Assembly: GCA_029227815.1 (NCBI GenBank)
Contig: CP118523.1
Coordinates: 4,154,001-4,218,000, forward strand
Length of the DNA stretch: 64,000 nt
Direction: 5' to 3'
Source of the DNA: Clostridiaceae bacterium M8S5
GTDB lineage: Bacteria; Bacillota; Clostridia; Tissierellales; MCWD3
Shown here: piece by piece, positions 46,004 to 54,270 of the stretch
How positions within the stretch are numbered: position 1 is the stretch's first letter
How the letters are laid out: the number at the start of each line of letters is the position of its first letter
Position numbers and translations under genes: made by a program
The notes under the pieces: model-generated
What the model saw: only the letters and a program-made list of their open reading frames with translations
Told to the model about the DNA's origin: nothing
Databases searched by the model: none

Positions 46004-48256
46004 TTATTTACTTTCTATCACTACATTGTCATCAACGATATCTATTAACAAACTACTTTTTGGCTTAATGTTTCCTTTTAAGAATTCTTCTGCTAGTTCA
46101 TCTTCAATATATTTTTGTATGGTTCTCCTTAATGGTCTAGCTCCATATTTCTTATCGTATCCTTTTTCAAGTATAAATGATTTGAGCGTATCTGTAACAT
46201 TAATTGTTATTTCTTTCTCTAATGCTTCTTCCTTTACTTCATTTATCATAAGCTGTATTATCTGCTGTAACTCTTCTTTTGTAAGGTGATTAAACACTAT
46301 TATCTCGTCAACTCTATTTAAAAACTCTGGCTTAAACGTATTTTTAAGCATCTGACGAATCTTTGCTTCTAGCACATTATAGCTATCATTTTCGAAGCCT
46401 ATAGAAGCTGATTTGAGACTTGTTCCTACATTTGATGTCATTACTATAACTGTATTATCAAAATACACTGTTCTGCCCTGACTATCTGTAAGCCTGCCGT
46501 CTTCTAATATCTGCAATAGCATATTAAACACATCTGGATGTGCTTTTTCTATTTCATCCATCAATATTACCGAATAAGGCTTTCTTCTAACCTTCTCTGT
46601 CAATTGCCCTCCTTCATCATAACCTACATAACCTGGAGGCGATCCTATTAACTTTGATACAGTATGTTTTTCCATGTATTCAGACATATCTATTCTAATA
46701 AGTGCTTCTTCGCTTCCAAATAGCTCGCTTGCTAACGACCTCACTAACTCTGTTTTACCAACTCCTGTTGGCCCAACAAATATAAATGAAGCTGGCTTCT
46801 TTTTCTTCTTAAACCCAGATCTAGTCCTTCTGATTGTTCTAGCTAAGCTACTTATAGCACCCTCTTGCCCTATTACCCTTTTGTGCAATTTTTCTTCTAA
46901 CTCTAATAATTTTTTTGCTTCTTCTTTTGTTATTTTTTGTACAGGTATATTAGTCCAAGACTCTATTACATAAGCTATATCTTCTTCCTTTAATGGTATA
47001 TACTCATTATTGTTTTTCAATAAACTAATTTCATCGCTTACCTTAAATTCTTCAACTTTAATTAATGCTGATTTTTCAAAGTCTCCCTCTGTAGCTGCTA
47101 TTTCTTTTTCTGCTTGTAGTTTTTCAAGCTTCCCTTTTAATTTTCTTAATTTATTGAGATTCTTATTAGATAAATTTGCTTTAGATCCTGCTTCATCAAT
47201 TAGATCTATTGCCTTGTCTGGCAAATATCTATCAGTTATATATCTATCAGATAACTTAGCTGCCATATTTATTACTTCGTCTGATATTGTAACCTTGTGA
47301 TAATCTTCATAGTAGTGCTTTATACCTTTTAGTATCTCTATAGTTTCATCTACTGTTGGTTCATCTACAGGTACAGGTTGGAATCTTCTCTCAAGAGCCG
47401 CATCTTTTTCTATATGTTTTCTGTATTCTTCAAATGTCGTTGCCCCTAATATCTGAACTTCTCCTCTTGCTAAAGCTGGCTTCAATATGTTTGCAGCATT
47501 CATAACTCCACCGTGAACCTCTCCAGCTCCCATTATGTTGTGAACTTCATCTATAACTAATATTATATTACCACTTTCTTTTGCTTCATTTATTATTGCT
47601 TTCATTCTGCCTTCAAACTGACCTCTGAATTGAGTACCTGCAACCACAGCAGTCATATCTAAGAGATAAACTTCTGAGTTTTGCAGTTTTTCTGGTACTT
47701 CTTTTTCAAATATTCTAACTGCCAATCCTTCTGCTATCGCTGTTTTACCAACACCTGGTTCTCCAATTAATACTGGGTTGTTCTTGGTACGCCTGTTTAG
47801 TATCTGAACAACTCTATTTATTTCTTTATTTCTTCCTATTATTTTATCTACTTTCCCTTGGCTAGCAAGCTTTGTAAGATTACTACCATATTTATTGAGA
47901 TTTTTTCTCTTTTTTTCTTTCTTCTTTTCTTTTTTATCTTCTTTAACATTGTTTATGTTTTCTTTGGATGTATCTTTTTTGTTGAATATGTTACCAAATA
48001 ATTCTCCTAATGAATTCCCTTCAGTTGCATCATCCATATCCATATCTTCTTCGTTAAACATCCCATTCATTTGCTGTGTTATATTTTCTATATCTTCTGG
48101 AGACATTCCAGTTTGCTGAAACATTTGATCAAGTACTGGTAGTCCCATTTTTTTTGCGCATTCCATGCATAATCCCTGCATTTCACTTTTTCCATTTTCA
48201 ACTTTAGTTGTAAATATCACAGCTATATTCTTTTTGCAAATAGAACATAATTTCAT
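46004..48256 (-). CDS. ClpE-like AAA+ ATPase with N-terminal zinc finger
   Basis: The start is placed at ATG 48256 (GGAG upstream); an in-frame TTG 15 bases earlier sits inside the ribosome site. 750 residues. The N-terminus is a zinc finger with C4, C7, C30 and C33, the mark of ClpE rather than ClpC. Two AAA modules follow with P-loops GEPGVGKTA and GPTGVGKTE, a coiled middle part with a UVR-like motif, and SIGF in the second module, which suits docking to ClpP. An unfoldase for damaged proteins, usually under CtsR control; no CtsR box was sought at length. ClpC cannot be fully excluded. Confidence 0.9.
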   Translation of the reverse strand: MKLCSICKKNIAVIFTTKVENGKSEMQGLCMECAKKMGLPVLDQMFQQTGMSPEDIENITQQMNGMFNEEDMDMDDATEGNSLGELFGNIFNKKDTSKENINNVKEDKKEKKKEKKRKNLNKYGSNLTKLASQGKVDKIIGRNKEINRVVQILNRRTKNNPVLIGEPGVGKTAIAEGLAVRIFEKEVPEKLQNSEVYLLDMTAVVAGTQFRGQFEGRMKAIINEAKESGNIILVIDEVHNIMGAGEVHGGVMNAANILKPALARGEVQILGATTFEEYRKHIEKDAALERRFQPVPVDEPTVDETIEILKGIKHYYEDYHKVTISDEVINMAAKLSDRYITDRYLPDKAIDLIDEAGSKANLSNKNLNKLRKLKGKLEKLQAEKEIAATEGDFEKSALIKVEEFKVSDEISLLKNNNEYIPLKEEDIAYVIESWTNIPVQKITKEEAKKLLELEEKLHKRVIGQEGAISSLARTIRRTRSGFKKKKKPASFIFVGPTGVGKTELVRSLASELFGSEEALIRIDMSEYMEKHTVSKLIGSPPGYVGYDEGGQLTEKVRRKPYSVILMDEIEKAHPDVFNMLLQILEDGRLTDSQGRTVYFDNTVIVMTSNVGTSLKSASIGFENDSYNVLEAKIRQMLKNTFKPEFLNRVDEIIVFNHLTKEELQQIIQLMINEVKEEALEKEITINVTDTLKSFILEKGYDKKYGARPLRRTIQKYIEDELAEEFLKGNIKPKSSLLIDIVDDNVVIESK

Positions 48257-48400
48257 TATAATCAACTCCATTTATATATTAAGCAGTAACATTCTCTTTC
48301 GTATTTCTATTTATTTAAACTTCTCCTATCTTATTATAACAGTAATTTTTATATTTACAAAACTATCTAGATATTATTTCCATTTTATTATGATAATACT

Positions 48401-48590
48401 CTAAAAAAAGCCATCTAAGTCCTTTATTTCAATCTTATTTTTATTAAACTTTATTAACCCATCCATTTTCATATTGATTATTTCTCTTGAAAGTGAAGGT
48501 CTTGGCACACCCAATAACTCTGCTAACTCTTTTGTTGATAAACCTATTATCTTTTATAGCTATTATTAATTCTTCCACTATTTTCACCTT
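48401..48590 (-). pseudogene. Remnant of a Crp/Fnr-family regulator (C-terminal HTH only)
   Basis: A minus-strand frame reads LAELLGVPRPSLSREI, then MKMDGLI and IEIKDLDGFF before a TAG, the exact pattern of the Crp-type HTH at the end of Crp/Fnr regulators. Just upstream the reading shifts frame (KIVEELIIAIKD), and the cyclic-nucleotide-like sensor domain is absent. So only the last 60 or so codons survive, with a frameshift. It lies opposite a broken ferredoxin gene, with a palindrome between them. Confidence 0.72.
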
Positions 48591-48599
48591 TTGTTTTTA

Positions 48600-48615
48600 C
48601 GTAACATGCGTTACG
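48600..48615. promoter_or_regulatory. Palindrome CGTAAC-ATGC-GTTACG, probable Crp/Fnr-type site
   Basis: A perfect 6-4-6 inverted repeat between the two broken divergent genes. A TATAAT box sits at 48637-48642, so the centre of the palindrome is near -41.5 of the predicted start, the place for class II activators of the Crp/Fnr family. Confidence 0.7.
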
Positions 48616-48636
48616 GACTTAGTTGTTTTATACTAT

Positions 48637-48642
48637 TATAAT
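48637..48642 (+). promoter_or_regulatory. -10 box in front of the broken ferredoxin gene
   Basis: TATAAT with no good -35 box at 17 bases, as expected for an activator-dependent promoter. Confidence 0.5.
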
Positions 48643-48675
48643 GTACATAGATTAACAATACAAGGAGGTAATTAT

Positions 48676-48854
48676 ATGAAAAGAAAAATAATTAATATAA
48701 ATGAAGATAAATGTAACAGATATGGATTATGTGTAACTGTTTGTAATGAAAGGCTATATAAATGATTGATGGAAAAGATAATCTTATAGTAGTGATAAAA
48801 AATAATACTATACAGAGAAGTTTTTATTTATCATCTGGAGAAATAATTGAGTAA
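48676..48854 (+). pseudogene. Broken 4Fe-4S ferredoxin gene
   Basis: A perfect AAGGAGG precedes MKRKIININEDKCNRYGLCV, the start of a clostridial ferredoxin, but the second cluster cysteine is Tyr (CNRYGLC for CNGCGLC), and a TGA follows at residue 30. In the next frame MIDGKDNLIVV continues the ferredoxin pattern and stops again at 48854; the rest of the protein, including the second set of cysteines, is missing. It stands opposite the Crp/Fnr remnant. In Clostridia this pair typically sits beside a hybrid-cluster protein gene, which I do not see here. Confidence 0.7.
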
Positions 48855-48936
48855 ACATCTTCAGTCCGTTTTATAGGGGTTTTTTAAATTGTAAAAAAAT
48901 ATGATATAATGATGCATAAATTGCTAGGAGGGAGCT

Positions 48937-49353
48937 ATGAAAAAAAAGATATTACTGAAACATTTTTTTGTTGTAATCTTATTTATTTCAATAGTTTATA
49001 TTACCTTTAAATATACTTATCATTGGCATGTTATCAAAAAAATTCCTGAAAATAATTTTAATAGACTGACTATATACGAATTCCATACAAAAAAAACCTT
49101 AAATATTGATGATACATCTACAATAAATACTCTATACAATTATCTGTTTGATAGAAGATGTGTAAAAGTAAATAAACTATTAAAAACTGCTTATCCATAT
49201 GATGGTAATTGTTGGTATATTGATTTTAAAAACGATACTTCATATATGGAAGTGAAATTACTTTCACCAGAATTTATTTCTATAGATGGTGACTATTATT
49301 ATCTAGACGATAGCTTTGATTTTGATGAATTCAGAAAAATAATCCAACGGTAA
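48937..49353 (+). CDS. Membrane-anchored protein, unrecognised
   Basis: 138 residues, ATG with AGGAGGGAGCT upstream; a TATAAT box lies at 48905-48910. One N-terminal helix (about 8-26), then an outside domain of about 110 residues rich in Tyr, Asp and Phe, with two cysteines (C75 and C92 region). No motif is recognised. First of three genes in a row on this strand with 14- and 64-bp gaps, all predicted membrane or secreted. Confidence 0.6.
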   Translation: MKKKILLKHFFVVILFISIVYITFKYTYHWHVIKKIPENNFNRLTIYEFHTKKTLNIDDTSTINTLYNYLFDRRCVKVNKLLKTAYPYDGNCWYIDFKNDTSYMEVKLLSPEFISIDGDYYYLDDSFDFDEFRKIIQR

Positions 49354-49367
49354 AGGAGTATAAATAT

Positions 49368-49700
49368 ATGTTTGTTATTTTAAGTATCGTTTTCTTGTTT
49401 ACATGCTTATACCTGATGGTAAGTGGGATGGTATCATTGAAAAATATAGATGACGAGTGCTATAAAAGAAAAATATTCAATAATGATTTATCTTTATCCA
49501 GTATAAAAAAACTAATATCTTTAGATTCTCGCATGAAAATATTACAATCTATTTTGCTATTGTCTTTTTATATGCTAATAATGGTTTATAAAAGATTACT
49601 TAGCAAATTAATATACGTACCTTTGTTGATATCCATCATTTACGTAGCACTATTCTTAATAAGTTATATAGTATTATACATAAAGATAAAAAAGGTTTAG
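49368..49700 (+). CDS. Small integral membrane protein, unrecognised
   Basis: 110 residues with three membrane helices (about 2-22, 57-73 and 80-105) and a charged loop between the first two. AAAGGAG precedes the ATG. It lies 14 bp after the previous gene and is probably co-transcribed. No family recognised. Confidence 0.55.
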   Translation: MFVILSIVFLFTCLYLMVSGMVSLKNIDDECYKRKIFNNDLSLSSIKKLISLDSRMKILQSILLLSFYMLIMVYKRLLSKLIYVPLLISIIYVALFLISYIVLYIKIKKV

Positions 49701-49764
49701 TAGACTTAGATATATATGCCACAATTAAAAATATCAAATGTATTTTTAAAAGGAGATTTTAACA

Positions 49765-50376
49765 ATGAAAAAAAAGGTCATAATCCTGATTGCAATAATA
49801 CTATTTTTTCTAGTGGGCTACTTCTTAAATAAACAGACAATAGTTGAAAATCTTAATCTTGTTGAAAATTTTGTAGATAATGATACGGTAAAATCTATAG
49901 ATTCTATAACTTATGGCCAAGAAATTCCTAATACTATAAGAAATGAATATATAGGCTTCGATAATTACTATAAACATTTTTTTAAAGCGTCTATTAGTTT
50001 TACTGGTGATACTCCATTTACTTATATATTTGAGCAAACAATAGAAAAAACAAGTGCTAGAAAACACGTTGTATCTAGTAAAGCTAGTGCACAAGGTGGA
50101 CACAATTTTATTGCATCTATTGTAACGCATCTGTCTGAATACTCTCCATCGGAAACAGCAATTATATACCAAGGGCAATCCCCAGGGATTTCTTTCAATA
50201 AAAATGGTGAATACGAGATTAATTGGTATATGAAAGCTGAAAAATATTATATATATTCAGATTGGGAAGCATGGACAACAGATGAACCTAATACCAAAAA
50301 AATAGTTAAAAGATTGGTTGGAACTGTTAGTGAGCCAACTCCATTTTTTCATATTGAAGTTACAAAGGTAAAATAA
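49765..50376 (+). CDS. Secreted or membrane-anchored protein, unrecognised
   Basis: 203 residues, AAAAGGAGA upstream. A hydrophobic N-terminal segment (about 4-21) acts as signal or anchor. The remainder is beta-rich with many aromatic residues (SISFTGDTPFTYIFEQT, YEINWYMKAEKYYIYSDW). No catalytic motif seen. Last gene of the three-gene group, followed by a terminator. Confidence 0.6.
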   Translation: MKKKVIILIAIILFFLVGYFLNKQTIVENLNLVENFVDNDTVKSIDSITYGQEIPNTIRNEYIGFDNYYKHFFKASISFTGDTPFTYIFEQTIEKTSARKHVVSSKASAQGGHNFIASIVTHLSEYSPSETAIIYQGQSPGISFNKNGEYEINWYMKAEKYYIYSDWEAWTTDEPNTKKIVKRLVGTVSEPTPFFHIEVTKVK

Positions 50377-50388
50377 TTAAATGTATTT

Positions 50389-50428
50389 AAGCTGATTTCG
50401 AGTTTTATGGAATCAGCTTTATTTTTTA
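50389..50428 (+). terminator. Terminator of the three-gene membrane/secreted group
   Basis: Stem AAGCTGATT / AATCAGCTT around a 13-base loop, then TATTTTTTATTT. Confidence 0.85.
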
Positions 50429-50442
50429 TTTGATAAAATCTA

Positions 50443-50775
50443 TTAATATAATTTGTTATCAGTATAAATATCATCCATCTTCACCACTAAGCTAATATAC
50501 ATCAAAAACTCTATATTACTATTTTTCATACCCAATAATTTCTTTGCTTTTGAAATCCTATATCTTATAGTATTTTCATGCTGAAAAAGGCTCTTTGCTG
50601 TTTTTTTATAGCTTCCATCAGTTTCTACAAAAGCTTTTATAGTCTTAAAAATTTCTGTATTATTTATATCATCATAATCCTTTATTGGCTTAACCAACTC
50701 ATCATACATTTCTTTTGTTTCTGATGCTTTTTTAATTAAATAGACAACTTTGTCTCTACTGTTTTTTATTATCAC
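50443..50775 (-). CDS. Stand-alone PucR-type HTH protein
   Basis: 110 residues from a GTG start with AAGGTGATT upstream. The C-terminal half has the PucR/CdaR helix-turn-helix: IFKTIKAFVETDGSYKKTAKSLF then HENTIRYRISKAKKLLG. Full-length PucR or CdaR regulators have a large sensor part in front; here there are only about 40 residues (KKASETKEMYDELVKPIKDY), so this is either a minimal regulator or the end of a truncated one. It is convergent with the 49765 gene and lies divergently just before the LytTR system. Confidence 0.68.
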   Translation of the reverse strand: MIIKNSRDKVVYLIKKASETKEMYDELVKPIKDYDDINNTEIFKTIKAFVETDGSYKKTAKSLFQHENTIRYRISKAKKLLGMKNSNIEFLMYISLVVKMDDIYTDNKLY

Positions 50776-50956
50776 ACAATCACCTTTTGTATTTATTTTA
50801 GTTAATTTAAATAATTATACATCATATTGCGATTTATTACCATATTATTTCTTATTGTTTTTTATTTTTATTCATAATATATAAGACTATCTGTCTAACC
50901 TACTATTGTGTTATAATGTTAATGCATATTTATCATTAAAAAAAGGGGTAATTTTT

Positions 50957-51676
50957 ATGTCAATTAGAATAGCAATATGCGAAGATGAAAAAGCCGAAAG
51001 AGAATATTTAAAGTTACTTATTAATAGATGGGATACCGACAAAAAAGCTACTATAAAAAGCTTTGAAAGTGCTGAAAGCTTTTTGTTTCATTATGCAGAA
51101 GATAAAAGCTTTGATATTCTACTTCTTGATATAGATTTAAAAGAAATGGATGGCATAGAGCTTGCTAAACATATACGAAGTGAAAATGAAAGCATACAAA
51201 TTGTATTTACGACTGGTCTACCTGATTTTATTGCTCAAGGATATGATGTTTCAGCACTACATTATTTAATGAAGCCCATAAGAGAGTGTTCTCTTTTTTG
51301 TGTATTAGACAAAGCTGTAAAAAATATTAGCAAGTCAAATAAATCAATTATTGTCAATGTTGATGGAGAAACTATTCGTTTAATGGTTAACTCCATAATG
51401 TGTATAGAAGCTATGTCTCATTCTGTTATCATAACTACTACAAATGAAAATTATACCGTAAAAAAATCTATGAAGGAAATGATTATTCTACTAAATGATG
51501 ATTTTATCAAATGTCATCGTTCATATTTTGTAGGCTTAAAACACATAAAAAAAATAACTAAAACCGATATTATTCTAGATAATGATACTAAAGTACCTTT
51601 ATCAAGACGTCAATATGGTACTGTAAATCAGACATTTATAAACTACTATAAAGGAGAGCAAAATGGGCCTTATTAA
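50957..51676 (+). CDS. LytTR-family response regulator (AgrA/VirR-like)
   Basis: The start is ATG 50957 after AAAAAGGGGTAA; the frame is open upstream, but without a site. 239 residues. Receiver with E9-D10, phospho-acceptor D58 (LLLDIDLKEMDG), LMKPI, then a LytTR DNA-binding domain from about 135 (GETIRLMVNSIMCIEAM, FIKCHRSYFVGLKHI, VPLSRRQY). A TATAAT box near 50930 lies before it. Its last 14 bases overlap the kinase gene, so the two are translated together. Likely target: the direct repeats in front of the ABC exporter genes. Confidence 0.9.
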   Translation: MSIRIAICEDEKAEREYLKLLINRWDTDKKATIKSFESAESFLFHYAEDKSFDILLLDIDLKEMDGIELAKHIRSENESIQIVFTTGLPDFIAQGYDVSALHYLMKPIRECSLFCVLDKAVKNISKSNKSIIVNVDGETIRLMVNSIMCIEAMSHSVIITTTNENYTVKKSMKEMIILLNDDFIKCHRSYFVGLKHIKKITKTDIILDNDTKVPLSRRQYGTVNQTFINYYKGEQNGPY

Positions 51677-52349
51677 TCTATTTATTAGTAAATTACTTGA
51701 AAAACGTATAGTAGAATTCCAGAATGACCTCATAAGCAAGCACGTAGATGAGGTCCAAAATATGTACAAGCAAATGAGAGGTTGGAGACATGATTATCAT
51801 AATCATATCCAAACCATGAAAGCCCATATTGAAATGGGACAAATACCTGAACTCAAGCAATACCTAGGTAAGCTTGATGCTGATCTTGCTAATGTTGATA
51901 CTATTATCAAGACTGGAAATGTTATGATAGATGCTATCTTAAATAGTAAAATATCACTAGCTATATCAAAAAAAATTGATGTCAATGCCAAAGCTGTTGT
52001 GCCAAAAGACATACACATATCTGAAATAGACCTCTCAGTTATAATTGGCAATCTGCTAGATAATGCTATGGAAGCATGTTGTGCTTTATATTGTAATGAC
52101 AATCCAGATCGCTTTCCATATATAAAAATTTATATAGGTGTATTAAAAAAACAATTATATATCTATGTGTCTAATTCTACTAGTGGTAACCCGAAAAAAA
52201 TATCAGGTAAATATATTTCTACTAAAAGAAGTAACAATCACGGTTTTGGATTAATGAGAATAGACAATATCATAAATAAATACGATGGATATATTAACCG
52301 TCAAAGTGAAGAGAGTGTTTTTGTAACTGAAGTTCTCCTGCCATTATAG
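51663..52349 (+). CDS. Soluble GHKL-type sensor kinase (AgrC-like catalytic part)
   Basis: 228 residues with AAAGGAGAG upstream. The phospho-acceptor region is WRHDYHNHI (H43), and a GHKL ATPase domain follows with IIGNLLDNAMEACC and a late NNHGFGLMRIDNI. The six-helix sensor found in AgrC or VirS is absent: only about 40 residues precede the H-box and they are not hydrophobic enough for a membrane domain. So the signal must be cytoplasmic or delivered by a partner, perhaps the exporter. It overlaps the regulator gene by 14 bp. Confidence 0.86.
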   Translation: MGLINLFISKLLEKRIVEFQNDLISKHVDEVQNMYKQMRGWRHDYHNHIQTMKAHIEMGQIPELKQYLGKLDADLANVDTIIKTGNVMIDAILNSKISLAISKKIDVNAKAVVPKDIHISEIDLSVIIGNLLDNAMEACCALYCNDNPDRFPYIKIYIGVLKKQLYIYVSNSTSGNPKKISGKYISTKRSNNHGFGLMRIDNIINKYDGYINRQSEESVFVTEVLLPL

Positions 52350-52352
52350 CAC

Positions 52353-52382
52353 CATTCGTGTTTATATATTGCCCGTTCGTGA
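52353..52382 (+). promoter_or_regulatory. LytTR-type direct repeat operator before the ABC genes
   Basis: CATTCGTGT at 52353-52361 and CGTTCGTGA at 52374-52382: two 9-bp direct repeats with a 12-bp gap, that is 21-bp periodicity (two helical turns). This is the architecture used by AgrA, ComE and PlnC-type regulators. A possible -10 (TATTAT) follows at 52413-52418, about 30 bp downstream of the second repeat. Confidence 0.75.
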
Positions 52383-52440
52383 AAAATTTCATATTTACTC
52401 TTAAGTATTTGCTATTATTGCTTCTAGGAGGATGATGACA

Positions 52441-54270
52441 TTGAAAAAAAAAGACAAACCTTTATACTCAACACTAAGTAATATAATATTTCTTTTTAAA
52501 ATAGCATGGAAAATTGATAAAACCTTGCTTTTGGTAACTGTTTTACAAATACCAATGCTTATTGCTTTACCATTATTACCAACATATCTAACAAAATATA
52601 TTGTAGAACTTGTAACTATAGGCACAACATCTAGCACACTGATTAAATACATATTGTATATTTCTTGTATAATCTTATTTGTTAGGATATTAAATAATTA
52701 TCTTAGTACTTCTATGAGATGGCGAGCAGTTTTTAATAGGTTCAATTATATTACATTATGTTCTGACAAAGTACTTGATATGGATTATTATAATATTGAA
52801 AGCCCAAGTGCTCAAATCAAATTAAAAAAAGCAACAAACGCTTTTCTAAATAATAATTCAAGTACAGAGAAGTTTTTTAAACAACTCGTAGACATATTAG
52901 CCAATCTAATTGGCTTGGCTACATATACCTATCTAATACTGCATATAAGTCCATTTATAATTTTTATACTTTTTGTAATGACAACTATAAACTATTATAT
53001 TAATACAAAAAATAATCAATGGATACACCAAAACAAAGAAAATTGGGTACTTGTAGATAGGAAACTAGAGTATATAATAAATAAATTAGGCGATTTTGAA
53101 GTTGCTAAAGATATGAGACTTTACGATATATCCAGCTGGTTTAAAAAAATGTTCTCTATATTTCTTTTAGACAGACTAAGTTGGACAAATAAAAAAGAAA
53201 CTTTTAAATTTTTTATTAATTTTATATGTGCTATTATGATGTTTTTAAAGGACGGTGTAGCATATGTATTTTTGATATACCAAGTAACAAAAAACAATAT
53301 GTCTGCATCTGAGTTTGTGTTTTACTTTGCATTAATATCTAAGTATTCAGACTGGTTACTCGGTCTAATCAATTCTTATAACACTCTACAGCTTACAAGT
53401 TTAAGTATTTGTGATTTAAGAGAGTTTCTTGATATACCAGATAGCTTTAATAAAGGAAAGGGCCCTACGGTACCAAAAAAAGCTCCTAACATTATTTTTA
53501 ATAATGTTTCTTTTAAGTATCCAAATTGTGAAAACGACACCTTAAAAAATTTAGACTTCAATATTAAATCTGGGGAAAAAATAGCGATTGTAGGGCTTAA
53601 CGGTGCTGGAAAAACTACATTGGTCAAATTACTTAGTGGTCTGTACCGTCAAACAAAAGGTACTATAAAAATAGATGAACATGAATTAATGAAATATAAT
53701 AGAGATGATTATTACAAACTTCTTTCTGTAGTTTTTCAAGATATTATGGTTATGCCAGTATCTATAGAAGAAAACATTGCTTTAAGTACCGAAAAACACA
53801 TTGATAAATTACAACTAAAAAGCGTAATAAAGTCTTCTGGATTAGAATCCTTAGTTCAAAAGTTACCTAGTAAAGAAAAAACGATTCTTCTAAAAAGTGT
53901 TCATGATGACGCTGTTGATTTATCTGGTGGAGAAATGCAAAAACTAGCATTAGCTAGAGCTTTATATAAAAATGGTAAAATCGTCATTCTTGATGAACCA
54001 ACTTCTGCATTAGATCCTATAGCTGAAAATGAAATGTACCTTAAATATAACTCACTTACAAAAGATACTACATCAATTTTTATTTCTCATAGATTATCAA
54101 GTACACGATTTTGCGATAGAATATTCTTTCTTGAAAATGGCGAAATAATAGAGGAAGGAACTCATGATGATTTGATCAAGCTTGGTGGAAAATACGCCAA
54201 TATGTTTGAATTGCAAAGCCATTACTATAAGGAGGGTTGCTGTAATGAAACAGTTAAAATCGGATGTTAG
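52441..54270 (+). CDS. ABC half-transporter (permease plus ATPase), first of a pair
   Basis: The start is the TTG at 52441, nine bases after AGGAGG; two ATGs at 52432 and 52435 abut the site too closely. 609 residues. Six membrane helices fill residues 1 to about 310. The ATPase has Walker A GLNGAGKTT (about 384-392), signature LSGGEMQ (about 493) and Walker B IVILDEPTSA (about 515). There is no C39 peptidase domain. It works as a probable heterodimer with the next gene, which overlaps it by 26 bp. I infer export of a peptide or drug under LytTR control. Confidence 0.9.
   Translation: MKKKDKPLYSTLSNIIFLFKIAWKIDKTLLLVTVLQIPMLIALPLLPTYLTKYIVELVTIGTTSSTLIKYILYISCIILFVRILNNYLSTSMRWRAVFNRFNYITLCSDKVLDMDYYNIESPSAQIKLKKATNAFLNNNSSTEKFFKQLVDILANLIGLATYTYLILHISPFIIFILFVMTTINYYINTKNNQWIHQNKENWVLVDRKLEYIINKLGDFEVAKDMRLYDISSWFKKMFSIFLLDRLSWTNKKETFKFFINFICAIMMFLKDGVAYVFLIYQVTKNNMSASEFVFYFALISKYSDWLLGLINSYNTLQLTSLSICDLREFLDIPDSFNKGKGPTVPKKAPNIIFNNVSFKYPNCENDTLKNLDFNIKSGEKIAIVGLNGAGKTTLVKLLSGLYRQTKGTIKIDEHELMKYNRDDYYKLLSVVFQDIMVMPVSIEENIALSTEKHIDKLQLKSVIKSSGLESLVQKLPSKEKTILLKSVHDDAVDLSGGEMQKLALARALYKNGKIVILDEPTSALDPIAENEMYLKYNSLTKDTTSIFISHRLSSTRFCDRIFFLENGEIIEEGTHDDLIKLGGKYANMFELQSHYYKEGCCNETVKIGC

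Noticed and set aside
48487..48765. A 92-codon plus-strand protein reaching into the ferredoxin start
   Set aside because: Its upstream part is the antisense of the Crp/Fnr remnant; the ribosome site and ferredoxin similarity place the true start at 48676.
52432..52440. ATG at 52432 or 52435 as start of the first ABC gene
   Set aside because: AGGAGG ends directly before it, leaving no spacing; the TTG at 52441 is nine bases downstream.
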